Shown piece by piece: positions 15,538 through 22,165 of a stretch of DNA of 24,849 bases. Each line of letters begins with the position of its first letter. Within the stretch, counting starts at the first letter, position 1. Made by a program: the position numbers and the translations under genes. The DNA comes from a virus: positions 1-24,849 of the IMG/VR virus record IMGVR_UViG_3300042090_000917; one strand, 5' to 3'. The notes under the pieces were generated by a model, which was given only the letters and a program-made list of their open reading frames with translations, made no database searches and had not been told where the DNA came from.

Positions 15538-15567
15538 GCAGGTGCCCCGCCGAAGCAGGGCACCTGC
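15538..15567 (-). promoter_or_regulatory. UUCG-capped hairpin before the UvsW-like helicase gene
   Basis: In the leftward transcript GCAGGTGCCCTGC pairs with GCGGGGCACCTGC (13 bp including one G-U) around a C(UUCG)G tetraloop. The same stem on the other strand has a C-A mismatch, so it is built for the leftward RNA. No U-tract follows; the helicase ribosome site begins a few bases later. It may be an attenuator, an mRNA processing or stability element, or a U-less terminator. Confidence 0.7.
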
Positions 15568-15571
15568 CTTT

Positions 15572-16108
15572 CTACTTCTCCACTCGGGTGGCGTCTACCA
15601 GCCTCTCTGGGTCTTTCTTCGGCGCCCATACTGCTTGCCGAACACCAAGAACCAGATTTATGGCAAACGCTTCCAACATGCCGAGAGCCACGTTCTTGAA
15701 CATGCGCTCCATGAACGTCTCACCCGGCATCTGCACTCGATGCACCGGAGGAGCCGCGTACAACTGCGGGGTGATGGGATCCCAGGTTGACCCATACCCA
15801 TACGCCGGGATCACCGACTGCTGACCTGGGGCTGCTTGATACGGCACCGGCACCGCTCTTGGCGCTGGAGCAGCTACGGGCGGCTGGTACGGGAGAGGAA
15901 TCGGAGCTTGCGGCAACGCATAGCTGGGAGCCCCGTAGTACGGCCGCTGTTGGGCTGCGTGCTTCTTGAACACCTCGTCTCTGCACGTCCCTTGAACCTG
16001 ACAACCTCGGCACTCACGATTCGTTTCATCGAACGACAGGCCCCAACAACGGGGCCTTTCAACAGCCGGTACAGGGACCGGGGCATACTGGTACTGCGGA
16101 GCAGACAT
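15572..16108 (-). CDS. Proline-rich protein with N-terminal Cys4 cluster
   Basis: 178 residues; the first gene of the leftward block. After YQYAPVPVPAVERPRCWGLS a four-cysteine cluster occurs (C21, C33, C36, C42, in the pattern CWG-x9-C-x2-C-x5-C), which could bind zinc or an Fe-S cluster. Residues 52-125 are a disordered Pro/Ala/Tyr/Gln-rich stretch. The last 45 contain a hydrophobic helix FMERMFKNVALGMLEAFAIN plus LVLGVRQAVW. The start ATG has GGAGG four to five bases upstream. I do not recognise the family. The combination of a metal cluster, a flexible linker and an amphipathic or membrane-associating helix suggests an anchor or adaptor, which is a guess. Confidence 0.65.
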   Translation of the reverse strand: MSAPQYQYAPVPVPAVERPRCWGLSFDETNRECRGCQVQGTCRDEVFKKHAAQQRPYYGAPSYALPQAPIPLPYQPPVAAPAPRAVPVPYQAAPGQQSVIPAYGYGSTWDPITPQLYAAPPVHRVQMPGETFMERMFKNVALGMLEAFAINLVLGVRQAVWAPKKDPERLVDATRVEK

Positions 16109-16240
16109 GAACCCTCCGAGTTCTAACGTTGTGCTGCCAAAACCTTATTCCGAATAAGGAAAGCGTCTTGCCAGAGGGGGAGTCAGGCCCTACACTCGCA
16201 AGCATCGCCGCTGTGCCCTCCCTCAGCCGAGGAGTTGTCC
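16109..16240. promoter_or_regulatory. Divergent intergenic region between replication and virion blocks
   Basis: 132 bp without a gene separate the two diverging blocks, so promoters in both directions are expected here. I could not find a convincing sigma70-type -35/-10 pair; TTGTGC, 17 nt, then GAATAA on the + strand is a poor match. The region contains the 17-bp palindrome listed separately and ribosome sites at both ends (GGAGG leftward, GAGGAG rightward). Confidence 0.6.
16143..16159. promoter_or_regulatory. 17-bp palindrome, candidate operator
   Basis: CCTTATTC, a single C, then GAATAAGG: perfect 8-bp arms around one central base, AT-rich within GC-rich DNA. It lies in the middle of the divergent region, where a regulator could control both blocks. 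A short hairpin in RNA is possible but the one-base centre favours a protein-binding DNA site. Confidence 0.5.
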
Positions 16241-17674
16241 ATGAAGACCGCCGGTGTGGTGCTGGATTTCTACGACGACCCCAACGGTGCTGGTCTCAAG
16301 CGTGCGTTCCCGACTGCCGCCGAGCTCCCCGAGAGCATCAAGACGGCCCACATCCTCACCCCTGAGGAGCACGACGTTCTTCGGAACGAGGCCTACGCTC
16401 TGATCCTCCGGGACGAGGGGAAAACCTTCCGCAAGTTCGCGTGTGTGGACGAGGGGAACACCATCCTCTCCGCTGTCTACTTCGAGCAGAACGCGGACAA
16501 GCTTCCGGCCGAAGCCATCAAGGTGGCGGCCACGAACCTGGCGTCCTTCTGCGCCGAGTTCGGCCTGGAGCCCACCCCCTTCATCAAGATGGCGGCGGAG
16601 GATGGGCCCAAGAAGCCGGCGACCAGCGGCGTGGGGAAGCAGCGAGACCCCGGCCTGCAGCCCTTGGTCGGTGATGAGGCCGACTGGGCGGCCCGCACCA
16701 ACCTTGTCTCGATCCGGGGCGGTGCTGACTCCGGTCGCGTCATCCCCACGGCCAACCAGATGAAGACGGCCGGAGTCGCTGGTGAGGGAGGCTTGTCTCT
16801 CGCCGACGACAAGAAGGACAACCCTCCTTCTTCCAAGAACCCCGCCAAGCTGAACACGAAGGACCAGAGCCCCAAGCCGCCGGTCAACAAGAAGCCCAGC
16901 GACGGCCCCGGGGCGGAGATCACCGGCGAGAACCGGGAGAGCACGGACTGGCCGAAGGTGGCCAACATGGTGGACGTGTCGGGGAAGCAGGCCGACACCT
17001 TTCTCTACCAGCGGCAGGCCGAGAAGACGGCGCTCGATGGGCGCTACTCTCTCGACAGCTACGGCGACGTGGTGAAGGCCGTGCAGTACTTCGACGAGAA
17101 CTGGGTCAACATGGACCCCTCTGACCGCCACCAGTACGCGGTGAAGACGGCGGCCCGTGCGGAGGAGCTGGGCATCGCCTCTTCGGAGATGCTGAACCGC
17201 TACGGCTCCACGGAGTACTCCCCTGACGTGGAGGCCCACCTCTCGGCCCGCAAGGCGAACTGCGACCGCGAGCACCACCCGATGTTCGACACGCTGAAGG
17301 AGAAGAGGTCGAGCATCGAGCCCGAGACCTTCGCCGAGCTCCTGAAGCAGGCCGACACTGTCGCCGGCCTGAACTGGTACTACGGCAACGGGACCATCTT
17401 CGATCCCTACCTCGCCACGTTCGGCGGCATGAACGAGAAGCAGGCTGCGGCTGCCTGGCGGTGGACGGGTCGAGTCGGCGACACCGTCAACCAGGACCAG
17501 ATCCAGAAGCTGGCCCGCGAGGGCCGGAAGCTGTTGATGAAGTACTTCAGCCACGAGATCGTGAACGGGTTCCAGAAGGATCCCATCACCGTCTTCGAGT
17601 CCCTGCCTGACGACTCGAAGGTGATTCTTTCCCGACTCGCCAGCGGCGAGTTCGACGCCATGCCCACGAACTGA
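16241..17674 (+). CDS. Putative virion-associated protein (477 aa)
   Basis: 477 residues starting MKTAGVVLDFYDDPNGAGLK, first gene of the rightward block. The ATG at 16241 has GAGGAG 7 nt upstream; a TTG two codons earlier is not needed. Three parts are visible: a folded N-terminal domain (1-125, ILTPEEHDVLRNEAYALILR, AVYFEQNADKLPAEAIKVAA), a disordered Lys/Pro/Asp/Asn-rich linker (about 126-235), and a helical C-terminal domain (VVKAVQYFDENWVNMD, AAAAWRWTGRVGDTVNQDQI). The opening hexapeptide MKTAGV recurs exactly at residues 174-179. No catalytic motif is seen. Its place three genes before the portal suggests a structural, scaffold or internal virion role; this is inferred. Confidence 0.7.
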   Translation: MKTAGVVLDFYDDPNGAGLKRAFPTAAELPESIKTAHILTPEEHDVLRNEAYALILRDEGKTFRKFACVDEGNTILSAVYFEQNADKLPAEAIKVAATNLASFCAEFGLEPTPFIKMAAEDGPKKPATSGVGKQRDPGLQPLVGDEADWAARTNLVSIRGGADSGRVIPTANQMKTAGVAGEGGLSLADDKKDNPPSSKNPAKLNTKDQSPKPPVNKKPSDGPGAEITGENRESTDWPKVANMVDVSGKQADTFLYQRQAEKTALDGRYSLDSYGDVVKAVQYFDENWVNMDPSDRHQYAVKTAARAEELGIASSEMLNRYGSTEYSPDVEAHLSARKANCDREHHPMFDTLKEKRSSIEPETFAELLKQADTVAGLNWYYGNGTIFDPYLATFGGMNEKQAAAAWRWTGRVGDTVNQDQIQKLAREGRKLLMKYFSHEIVNGFQKDPITVFESLPDDSKVILSRLASGEFDAMPTN

Positions 17675-17683
17675 GGAACCCTC

Positions 17684-18208
17684 ATGAACGCGGTCTCTTA
17701 CGTTGCATTCAAGGATGAGCTGGAGAAGATCGCGGGCTGGGGCGATCTCGCTACTCATGCTGCCGAGGTTGGTGGCCTCGGCATCCTGGCAGCTCCCACC
17801 ATCCAGAAGATGCGTGGGAAGAAGATGTCAGAGAAGGGCGAGCACGCTGCTGAACTGGGTGGGCTTGGCGTTCTGGCCGCCCCCTCTGCAGCTCACCTGG
17901 CGAAGCACCTGATCAAGCGGGGCTCGGCTGATCCCTTGCACATCGCCTTGCAGTATTTGGTGAAGCAGAGCGCCTCCAAGACCGCTCAGAGTGGGCGAGC
18001 GATGCTCAGCCTTGCTGAGAAGGGGATGCAAGCTGTGGGGACCGGAGCTGCCCGCGTCTCCCAGGGGGCGCATTCACTGGGTCCTTCTACAGTGAGGAAC
18101 CTTGGTGCCACGGCTGGCCGCGATGCAGAGGCCGCCCGCAAGGCTCGCATCGCGGAGGTCATGGCGAGGAACCGGGCTAACCCCAACGCTGGACGCATGT
18201 CCGTCTAG
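17684..18208 (+). CDS. Small protein with DELEKIA motif and duplicated Gly-rich segment
   Basis: 174 residues, ATG at 17684 with GAGG upstream. It begins MNAVSYVAFKDELEKIAGWG; A8-F9-K10-D11 to A17-G18 is a motif shared with the 231-aa protein encoded further on. The segment HAAEVGGLGILAAPT (about 25-39) is repeated as HAAELGGLGVLAAPS (about 55-69). These Gly/Ala/Leu-rich segments look membrane-active or packing-type. The second half is Ala/Ser/Arg-rich (RDAEAARKARIAEVMARNRA), basic and helical. The composition would fit an internal virion protein ejected with DNA or a head-interior protein, but no family is recognised. Confidence 0.65.
   Translation: MNAVSYVAFKDELEKIAGWGDLATHAAEVGGLGILAAPTIQKMRGKKMSEKGEHAAELGGLGVLAAPSAAHLAKHLIKRGSADPLHIALQYLVKQSASKTAQSGRAMLSLAEKGMQAVGTGAARVSQGAHSLGPSTVRNLGATAGRDAEAARKARIAEVMARNRANPNAGRMSV
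17714..17738 (+). repeat. 25-nt repeat encoding DELEKIAG, copy 1
   Basis: Twenty-five bases starting GATGAGCTGGAGAAG are identical to 19363-19387. Both copies are in the same frame and encode residues D-E-L-E-K-I-A-G. Synonymous positions are conserved too, which argues for recent duplication or sequence-level constraint. Confidence 0.85.
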
Positions 18209-18209
18209 G

Positions 18210-18228
18210 GGTGTTTCGTGGAAACACC
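18210..18228 (+). promoter_or_regulatory. Start-codon hairpin
   Basis: GGTGTTTC (18210-18217) pairs perfectly with GAAACACC (18221-18228), leaving only the GTG start codon (18218-18220) between the arms. In RNA it could close as a shorter stem with a larger loop. It overlaps the AGGGG ribosome site, so it could limit initiation, or as DNA it could be a protein-binding palindrome. Confidence 0.55.
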
Positions 18229-19150
18229 AGAGGAGCGGTTCCTTGCCACAATGAGAGGGGCTGCTCCAACAGCCCCCTCTGAGAACTCCGAGACGGAGAA
18301 GGAACTCCTGCGTGCGGACCCTGACACCGGGGTGCCCATCACGCTCAAGAACTTCCTCACCCACCACGACACCCACCCCATCGTCCTCGACTTCGCCATG
18401 CTCCGGGCCTTCAAGTTGGAGTGGCTGCTGTGGGAACCGGAGACGCTGTGGTCGGAGATCCAGCGGACCTTTGAGTCCCCGGTCTCCGAGCTCACGCGGG
18501 CCAAGCTGCAAACCCTGCGCACCCTTCACGTCGCCAACGGCCCCTGGGAGCACTGGCAGGTCTTCGAGAAGATCATCCAGGGGTTGAACAACAACATCCC
18601 CCGCTTCGACCTGATGCAGGCCCCCAGCCTGGAGCAGCTCTTCGCCGGCATCGACATCATGGACCACCTTCGGGCGATGGACTTCTCCCAAGAGGTGAAG
18701 CTCTACATCGCGGCTGCGGTTCTTCACGAGGACGTCTGTCTCGTCCCTCCGCCTCTCGACTTCGTGCAGATGGAGGTGAGCCAACCCTTCTACCACTGCA
18801 ACGACTGCGGGAACGAGGAGAGCGCCCTCTTCAGCGATGGCCTCTGCTCTACCTGCACCAAGAGGTTCTCCCCGGAGCAGGGCCTGTCGATGGCTCCCTC
18901 CCAAGAAGCTCTTGACCAAGGGAAGGGGCGCAACATGTCCCTGCTCTTGAAGTACGACCCGGACGTGGTGTCGGAGAAGTGGGAGAAGGCCAAGACCAAG
19001 CCGATGGCTGACGTGCCTGTGGAAGAGAACAACGCGGCCGACATTCAGATCGAGAAGCTCTTGGCCGCCAGGGACTACATGAACATCCGCCGGCGTCAGC
19101 TCGCGGACCAACTCACAGGGTTCAAGTCCTGGCTGGGAGCCGGCGTATGA
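18218..19150 (+). CDS. Zinc-ribbon protein in virion block (310 aa)
   Basis: 310 residues, starting at a GTG (METPEERFLATMRG if read as Met); AGGGG lies upstream. An ATG at 18251 is in frame but its nearest AGGAG is 15 nt away. The body is mostly helical with many Trp/Glu (FKLEWLLWEPETLWSEIQRT, GPWEHWQVFEKIIQGL). A zinc ribbon is formed by C194/C197 and C210/C213 (CNDCG to CSTC). The C-terminal third is charged and helical (DIQIEKLLAARDYMNIRRRQ). Its stop overlaps the next start as ATGA. I do not recognise the family. It sits two genes before the portal and may be a head or connector-associated factor; the zinc ribbon could equally mean a nucleic-acid binder. Confidence 0.65.
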   Translation: METPEERFLATMRGAAPTAPSENSETEKELLRADPDTGVPITLKNFLTHHDTHPIVLDFAMLRAFKLEWLLWEPETLWSEIQRTFESPVSELTRAKLQTLRTLHVANGPWEHWQVFEKIIQGLNNNIPRFDLMQAPSLEQLFAGIDIMDHLRAMDFSQEVKLYIAAAVLHEDVCLVPPPLDFVQMEVSQPFYHCNDCGNEESALFSDGLCSTCTKRFSPEQGLSMAPSQEALDQGKGRNMSLLLKYDPDVVSEKWEKAKTKPMADVPVEENNAADIQIEKLLAARDYMNIRRRQLADQLTGFKSWLGAGV

Positions 19151-19842
19151 GCCACCCCTACGAAGATCGCGGGCCATGCCCTGAGTGCGGAGAGTTTGCC
19201 ATCTCCTCCTGTCGCTGCCGTATCGGGAACCTTCGTTGTGCGAACGGGCATGACTGGCACAAGGTTGATGGAAAGGTGGTGCTCGGAACCGGTCACCACG
19301 GGGAGAAGACCGCCAGCGTCAGTAGTTCCGCTTTGAGTCCCATCACCATCGCGGCGTTTGCAGATGAGCTGGAGAAGATCGCGGGCTTCCAGCAGAACGT
19401 TGGCAACGCCATCGTCCACACCGCCAAGGGAGCTGGCAATCTGGTTCAGAAGGGTTGGCATGAGAGTGGGAACTGGTGGGGCATGGGCCAAGGCCGTATT
19501 GCTCGGATGCTTCCGGGCGGTAAGGCGCTGACCGTTGGTGGCTCTGCCATGATGCTTCCTGGAGCAGTTGCCAAGGAGGATCCGACAGGTCAGGGTCGGA
19601 CACGGACGGAGAGGTTGGCAGGTCTGGCTGGTGGGACTGTGGCTGGTCTTGCTGGAGGGGCTTCTCCGAATCTTGCGAAGAGCCTCATCGGCGGCACCGC
19701 TGCTGGTATCGGAGGAGAGTACATCGCTGGTCGAGCAGCCAGGGTTGTGTCTCCTCGCAAGAAGCCCGTTGCACAGCAACCGGAGCAGGCACCTGCTCAG
19801 CCGGCCGCTGCACCCGCACCCGCACCTGTGCCGCAGCAGTAG
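19147..19842 (+). CDS. Zinc-ribbon/glycine-zipper protein with DELEKIA motif (231 aa)
   Basis: 231 residues, ATG at 19147 in an ATGA overlap. The N-terminus is a cysteine cluster (CPECG 11-15, C22, C24, C31, H35). After a linker comes A70-F71-A72-D73-E-L-E-K-I-A-G80, the motif of the 174-aa protein. Residues 150-200 are a long Gly/Ala/Leu stretch with GxxxG-type spacing (LAGLAGGTVAGLAGG, SLIGGTAAGIGGEYIAGRAA), likely able to insert into or pack within membranes. The end is Pro/Ala/Gln-rich. It lies just before the portal. A membrane-active internal virion or ejection protein is an attractive inference; no family is recognised. Confidence 0.65.
   Translation: MSHPYEDRGPCPECGEFAISSCRCRIGNLRCANGHDWHKVDGKVVLGTGHHGEKTASVSSSALSPITIAAFADELEKIAGFQQNVGNAIVHTAKGAGNLVQKGWHESGNWWGMGQGRIARMLPGGKALTVGGSAMMLPGAVAKEDPTGQGRTRTERLAGLAGGTVAGLAGGASPNLAKSLIGGTAAGIGGEYIAGRAARVVSPRKKPVAQQPEQAPAQPAAAPAPAPVPQQ
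19363..19387 (+). repeat. 25-nt repeat encoding DELEKIAG, copy 2
   Basis: Identical over 25 bases to 17714-17738, 1.6 kb upstream, in the same reading frame. Flanking bases differ at once on both sides except for the shared Phe two codons before it. Confidence 0.85.
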
Positions 19843-19851
19843 GGAGTTCTC

Positions 19852-21894
19852 GTGAGCTTCGACAACGTAGCTCTAGGCCTCGGTGGTACGTCACGCTTCT
19901 CGGGAAACCGGGGGCGCACTGCCGATGGCATGAGTCGGAGCGGAGTCCGCTACCCGTCTCCCTTCTTCGACATCGGCCACACCTACCTGCCGCCTTCCGT
20001 CAAGGCGCTGCTGCGGTGGTGCCGGTACTACTACCTCGTCAACCCCCTCATCAACACCGTCATCCACAAGATGTCGGAGTACCCCATCACAGAGATCGTG
20101 ATGGACGAGAAGAACCCCGACATCAAGGAGAAGTGGGAGACGATGCTCGGGCAGCACCTGCGGTACCGAGCCTTCCAGATCGAGTGCGGTCTCGACTACT
20201 TCACCTACGGGATGTGCATCACCACCATCCACTTCCCGTTCACGAAGAACCTCATCTGCCGTTCGTGCGGCTACAAGGAGAAGGCCTCCAAGATCTTCTA
20301 CAAGTGGAGGAACCTCGACTACGTCATCGAGTGCCCGAAGTGCCACCACGTCGGTCCGGCCAAGGTCCAGGACTACTACGAGAAGGACCCGCAGCGGATT
20401 CGGCTGCAGCGGTGGAACCCGGAGTACGTCAACGTCGACCCTGGGTTCGCTGGGTCGGATCCCACGTACACCTTCGAGCTCCCGCTTCAGACTCGCAACG
20501 ACGTGCTGCTGGGGAAGAAGAACGTCCTCGACACCATCCCGGACATCTTCATCGAGGCGATGCGGCGGAACAAGTTCATCGCCTTCGCCCCCGAGAACGT
20601 CTTCGTGATGAAGCGGCCCATCATCTCTCAGAAGGATGAGGGATGGGGCATGCCGCTGATCTTCCCCGTCCTCAAGGACACCTTCTACCTGCAGATCCTG
20701 CGCAAGGCTCAGGAGGCCATCGCCCAGGAGCACATCGTTCCTCTGCGGCTGCTCTTCCCCCAGGCCGGCAGTGCGAGCTCCGATCCGTACACCACCATCT
20801 CCCTGGAGGCGTGGAAGACCCGCATCGAGGGTGAGATCGCGAAGTGGAAGTACGACTCGAACTACATCCCCATCCTGCCGCTGCCCATCGGCCAGGAGAG
20901 CATCGGAGGCGACGGCAAGGCGCTGATGCTGAACGAGGAGATGAGGGTCTGGTCGGAGCAGATCATCGCCGGCATGGGCGTGCCTCAGGAGTTCGTCTTC
21001 GGCGGGATGCAGTACAGCGGCAGCAACGTCTCGATGCGGATGCTGGAGAACAGCTTCCTCGGCTACCGCATCGACCACGAGAACATGCTGAACCAGTTCG
21101 TGATCCGTCGCATCGCGAACTACATGGACTGGCCGCAGACGTCAGCCCACATGCGTCGGTTCAAGATGGCCGACGATCTGCAGAGGGCCAACCTCTTCTT
21201 CCAGTTGAACCAGGCTCAGAAGATCTCCGACACGACTCTCCTGCAAGAGGTCGATCAGGATCCGGTGGTCGAGAAGGAGCGGATCAAGTCGGAGATGGAC
21301 CAGCAGCTTGAGACCCAGCGGAAGATGCAGCTCGCTCAGGCGTCCGTCCAGGCAGAGGTGGTGAAGCTCACCACCAAGGCTCAGATGGAGGCCCAGGCAG
21401 AGGCTGGCATGATGCCCGGTGCGGCTCCTCCCGGAGGAGCTCCTGGTGCAGAAGGGGCCGCAGGCGCTGCACCTGCCGGTCCGCCTGGCGCAGAAGGTGC
21501 GCCTGGGGCTGGTGGCCAAGAGGGAGAGATGCTTCCTGGACAGCAGGTTGATCCCGCGATGCCGCAGGGCTCGACCGTCTCCATGGAGAACGCCCAGGAA
21601 GCACCTACGGACGGCATCCCCACTGAGGCCGCCAGCCCCCTGACCATGGGGATGAAGGGAGGGGGAGCCAACCTCCTCTACCTCGCCAAGCGTGCTGCCA
21701 ACGCTCTTGAGGACATGGACCAGATGACCAAGATGATGGAGCTCTCGCGGATGCAGGCGTCCAATCCGCAGCTCTACATGCTGGTCATCAACATCATCCG
21801 CTCGCAGCAGGGCAGCCAGGCGAACCCGCTCGACGCCTCTCAGAGCCCGCTGCCGGAGCAGAAGCCCAGCCGCCGTGCCGCTCCTGTAGGGTAG
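19852..21894 (+). CDS. Portal protein with embedded zinc ribbon
   Basis: 680 residues; forms the dodecameric DNA-entry ring at the head vertex. GTG start at 19852 with GGGAG upstream. Portal signs are YYYLVNPLINTVIHKMSEYP near the N-terminus, the wing/stem region with FYLQILRKAQEAIAQEHIVP, and GMGVPQEFVFGGMQYSGSNV followed by MRMLENSFLGYRIDHENML, as in many phage portals (late helix with QxxS/RxLE). Uncommonly, a zinc ribbon interrupts the clip/wing region: C136/C139 and C161/C164. The C-terminal part (residues about 520-570) is Gly/Pro/Ala/Glu-rich and collagen-like, followed by a helical end. The function is inferred from fold-level sequence pattern and gene order; terminase is not in the window. 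Confidence 0.85.
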   Translation: MSFDNVALGLGGTSRFSGNRGRTADGMSRSGVRYPSPFFDIGHTYLPPSVKALLRWCRYYYLVNPLINTVIHKMSEYPITEIVMDEKNPDIKEKWETMLGQHLRYRAFQIECGLDYFTYGMCITTIHFPFTKNLICRSCGYKEKASKIFYKWRNLDYVIECPKCHHVGPAKVQDYYEKDPQRIRLQRWNPEYVNVDPGFAGSDPTYTFELPLQTRNDVLLGKKNVLDTIPDIFIEAMRRNKFIAFAPENVFVMKRPIISQKDEGWGMPLIFPVLKDTFYLQILRKAQEAIAQEHIVPLRLLFPQAGSASSDPYTTISLEAWKTRIEGEIAKWKYDSNYIPILPLPIGQESIGGDGKALMLNEEMRVWSEQIIAGMGVPQEFVFGGMQYSGSNVSMRMLENSFLGYRIDHENMLNQFVIRRIANYMDWPQTSAHMRRFKMADDLQRANLFFQLNQAQKISDTTLLQEVDQDPVVEKERIKSEMDQQLETQRKMQLAQASVQAEVVKLTTKAQMEAQAEAGMMPGAAPPGGAPGAEGAAGAAPAGPPGAEGAPGAGGQEGEMLPGQQVDPAMPQGSTVSMENAQEAPTDGIPTEAASPLTMGMKGGGANLLYLAKRAANALEDMDQMTKMMELSRMQASNPQLYMLVINIIRSQQGSQANPLDASQSPLPEQKPSRRAAPVG

Positions 21895-21909
21895 TTGAGG
21901 GCTAACAGC

Positions 21910-21929
21910 AGGCGGGGTTTCCCCCGCCT
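21910..21929. terminator. Hairpin between converging genes, possible bidirectional terminator
   Basis: AGGCGGGG pairs with CCCCGCCT (8 bp) around TTTC on the + strand, or a GAAA (GNRA) tetraloop on the - strand. It lies 15 nt after the portal stop and touches the stop of the convergent leftward gene. Neither side has a U-tract, so termination efficiency is uncertain. Confidence 0.55.
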
Positions 21930-22165
21930 CATTCACGGGTTCCTGTGTCCGGGGGGAACCAAGGTTCCAACGTCCCAAGACGGTCTACAGCCTGCTTCAG
22001 CAGCGTGTGAACTTCCCAAACCGCGTGCTGAAGTTCCAACGGAGCATTCTGCACCTGCAACCTCCTGTACCAGCCCTCCGTCACCTTCACGAAGTTCTGG
22101 GTGAGGTCCTCCTCCACTTCTACTACGTCGTGCTTCCAAATCTGTTCTCCCTCATTCACGCTCAT
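21929..22165 (-). CDS. Hypothetical protein (78 aa)
   Basis: 78 residues starting MSVNEGEQIWKHDVVEVEED and ending EPWFPPDTGTRE. It is acidic and probably helical (LTQNFVKVTEGWYRRLQVQN; LELQHAVWEVHTLLKQAVDR). I chose the ATG at 22165, which overlaps the upstream zinc gene by 14 nt with GGAGCC upstream; a GTG two codons later is an alternative. It is the last gene of the leftward island and ends at a hairpin. No recognised family. Confidence 0.55.
   Translation of the reverse strand: MSVNEGEQIWKHDVVEVEEDLTQNFVKVTEGWYRRLQVQNAPLELQHAVWEVHTLLKQAVDRLGTLEPWFPPDTGTRE

Noticed and set aside
16138-16146. AAAACCTT shared by both divergent regions (also near 23235) as a phage RNAP promoter element
   Set aside because: Eight bases with different surroundings and also found inside a gene; too weak to claim without more copies.
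16133-16160. Sigma70-like promoter TTGTGC, 17 nt, GAATAA
   Set aside because: The -10 matches the consensus at only two of six bases.
16223-17758. Leftward 511-codon frame opposite the 477-aa gene
   Set aside because: It crosses the start and end of a well-placed rightward gene and has low-complexity Val/Leu/Arg composition.
17684-19842. DELEKIA motif as a T4-type prohead protease site
   Set aside because: The T4 protease prefers (L/I)-x-E; the motif has E-L-E and does not fit it.
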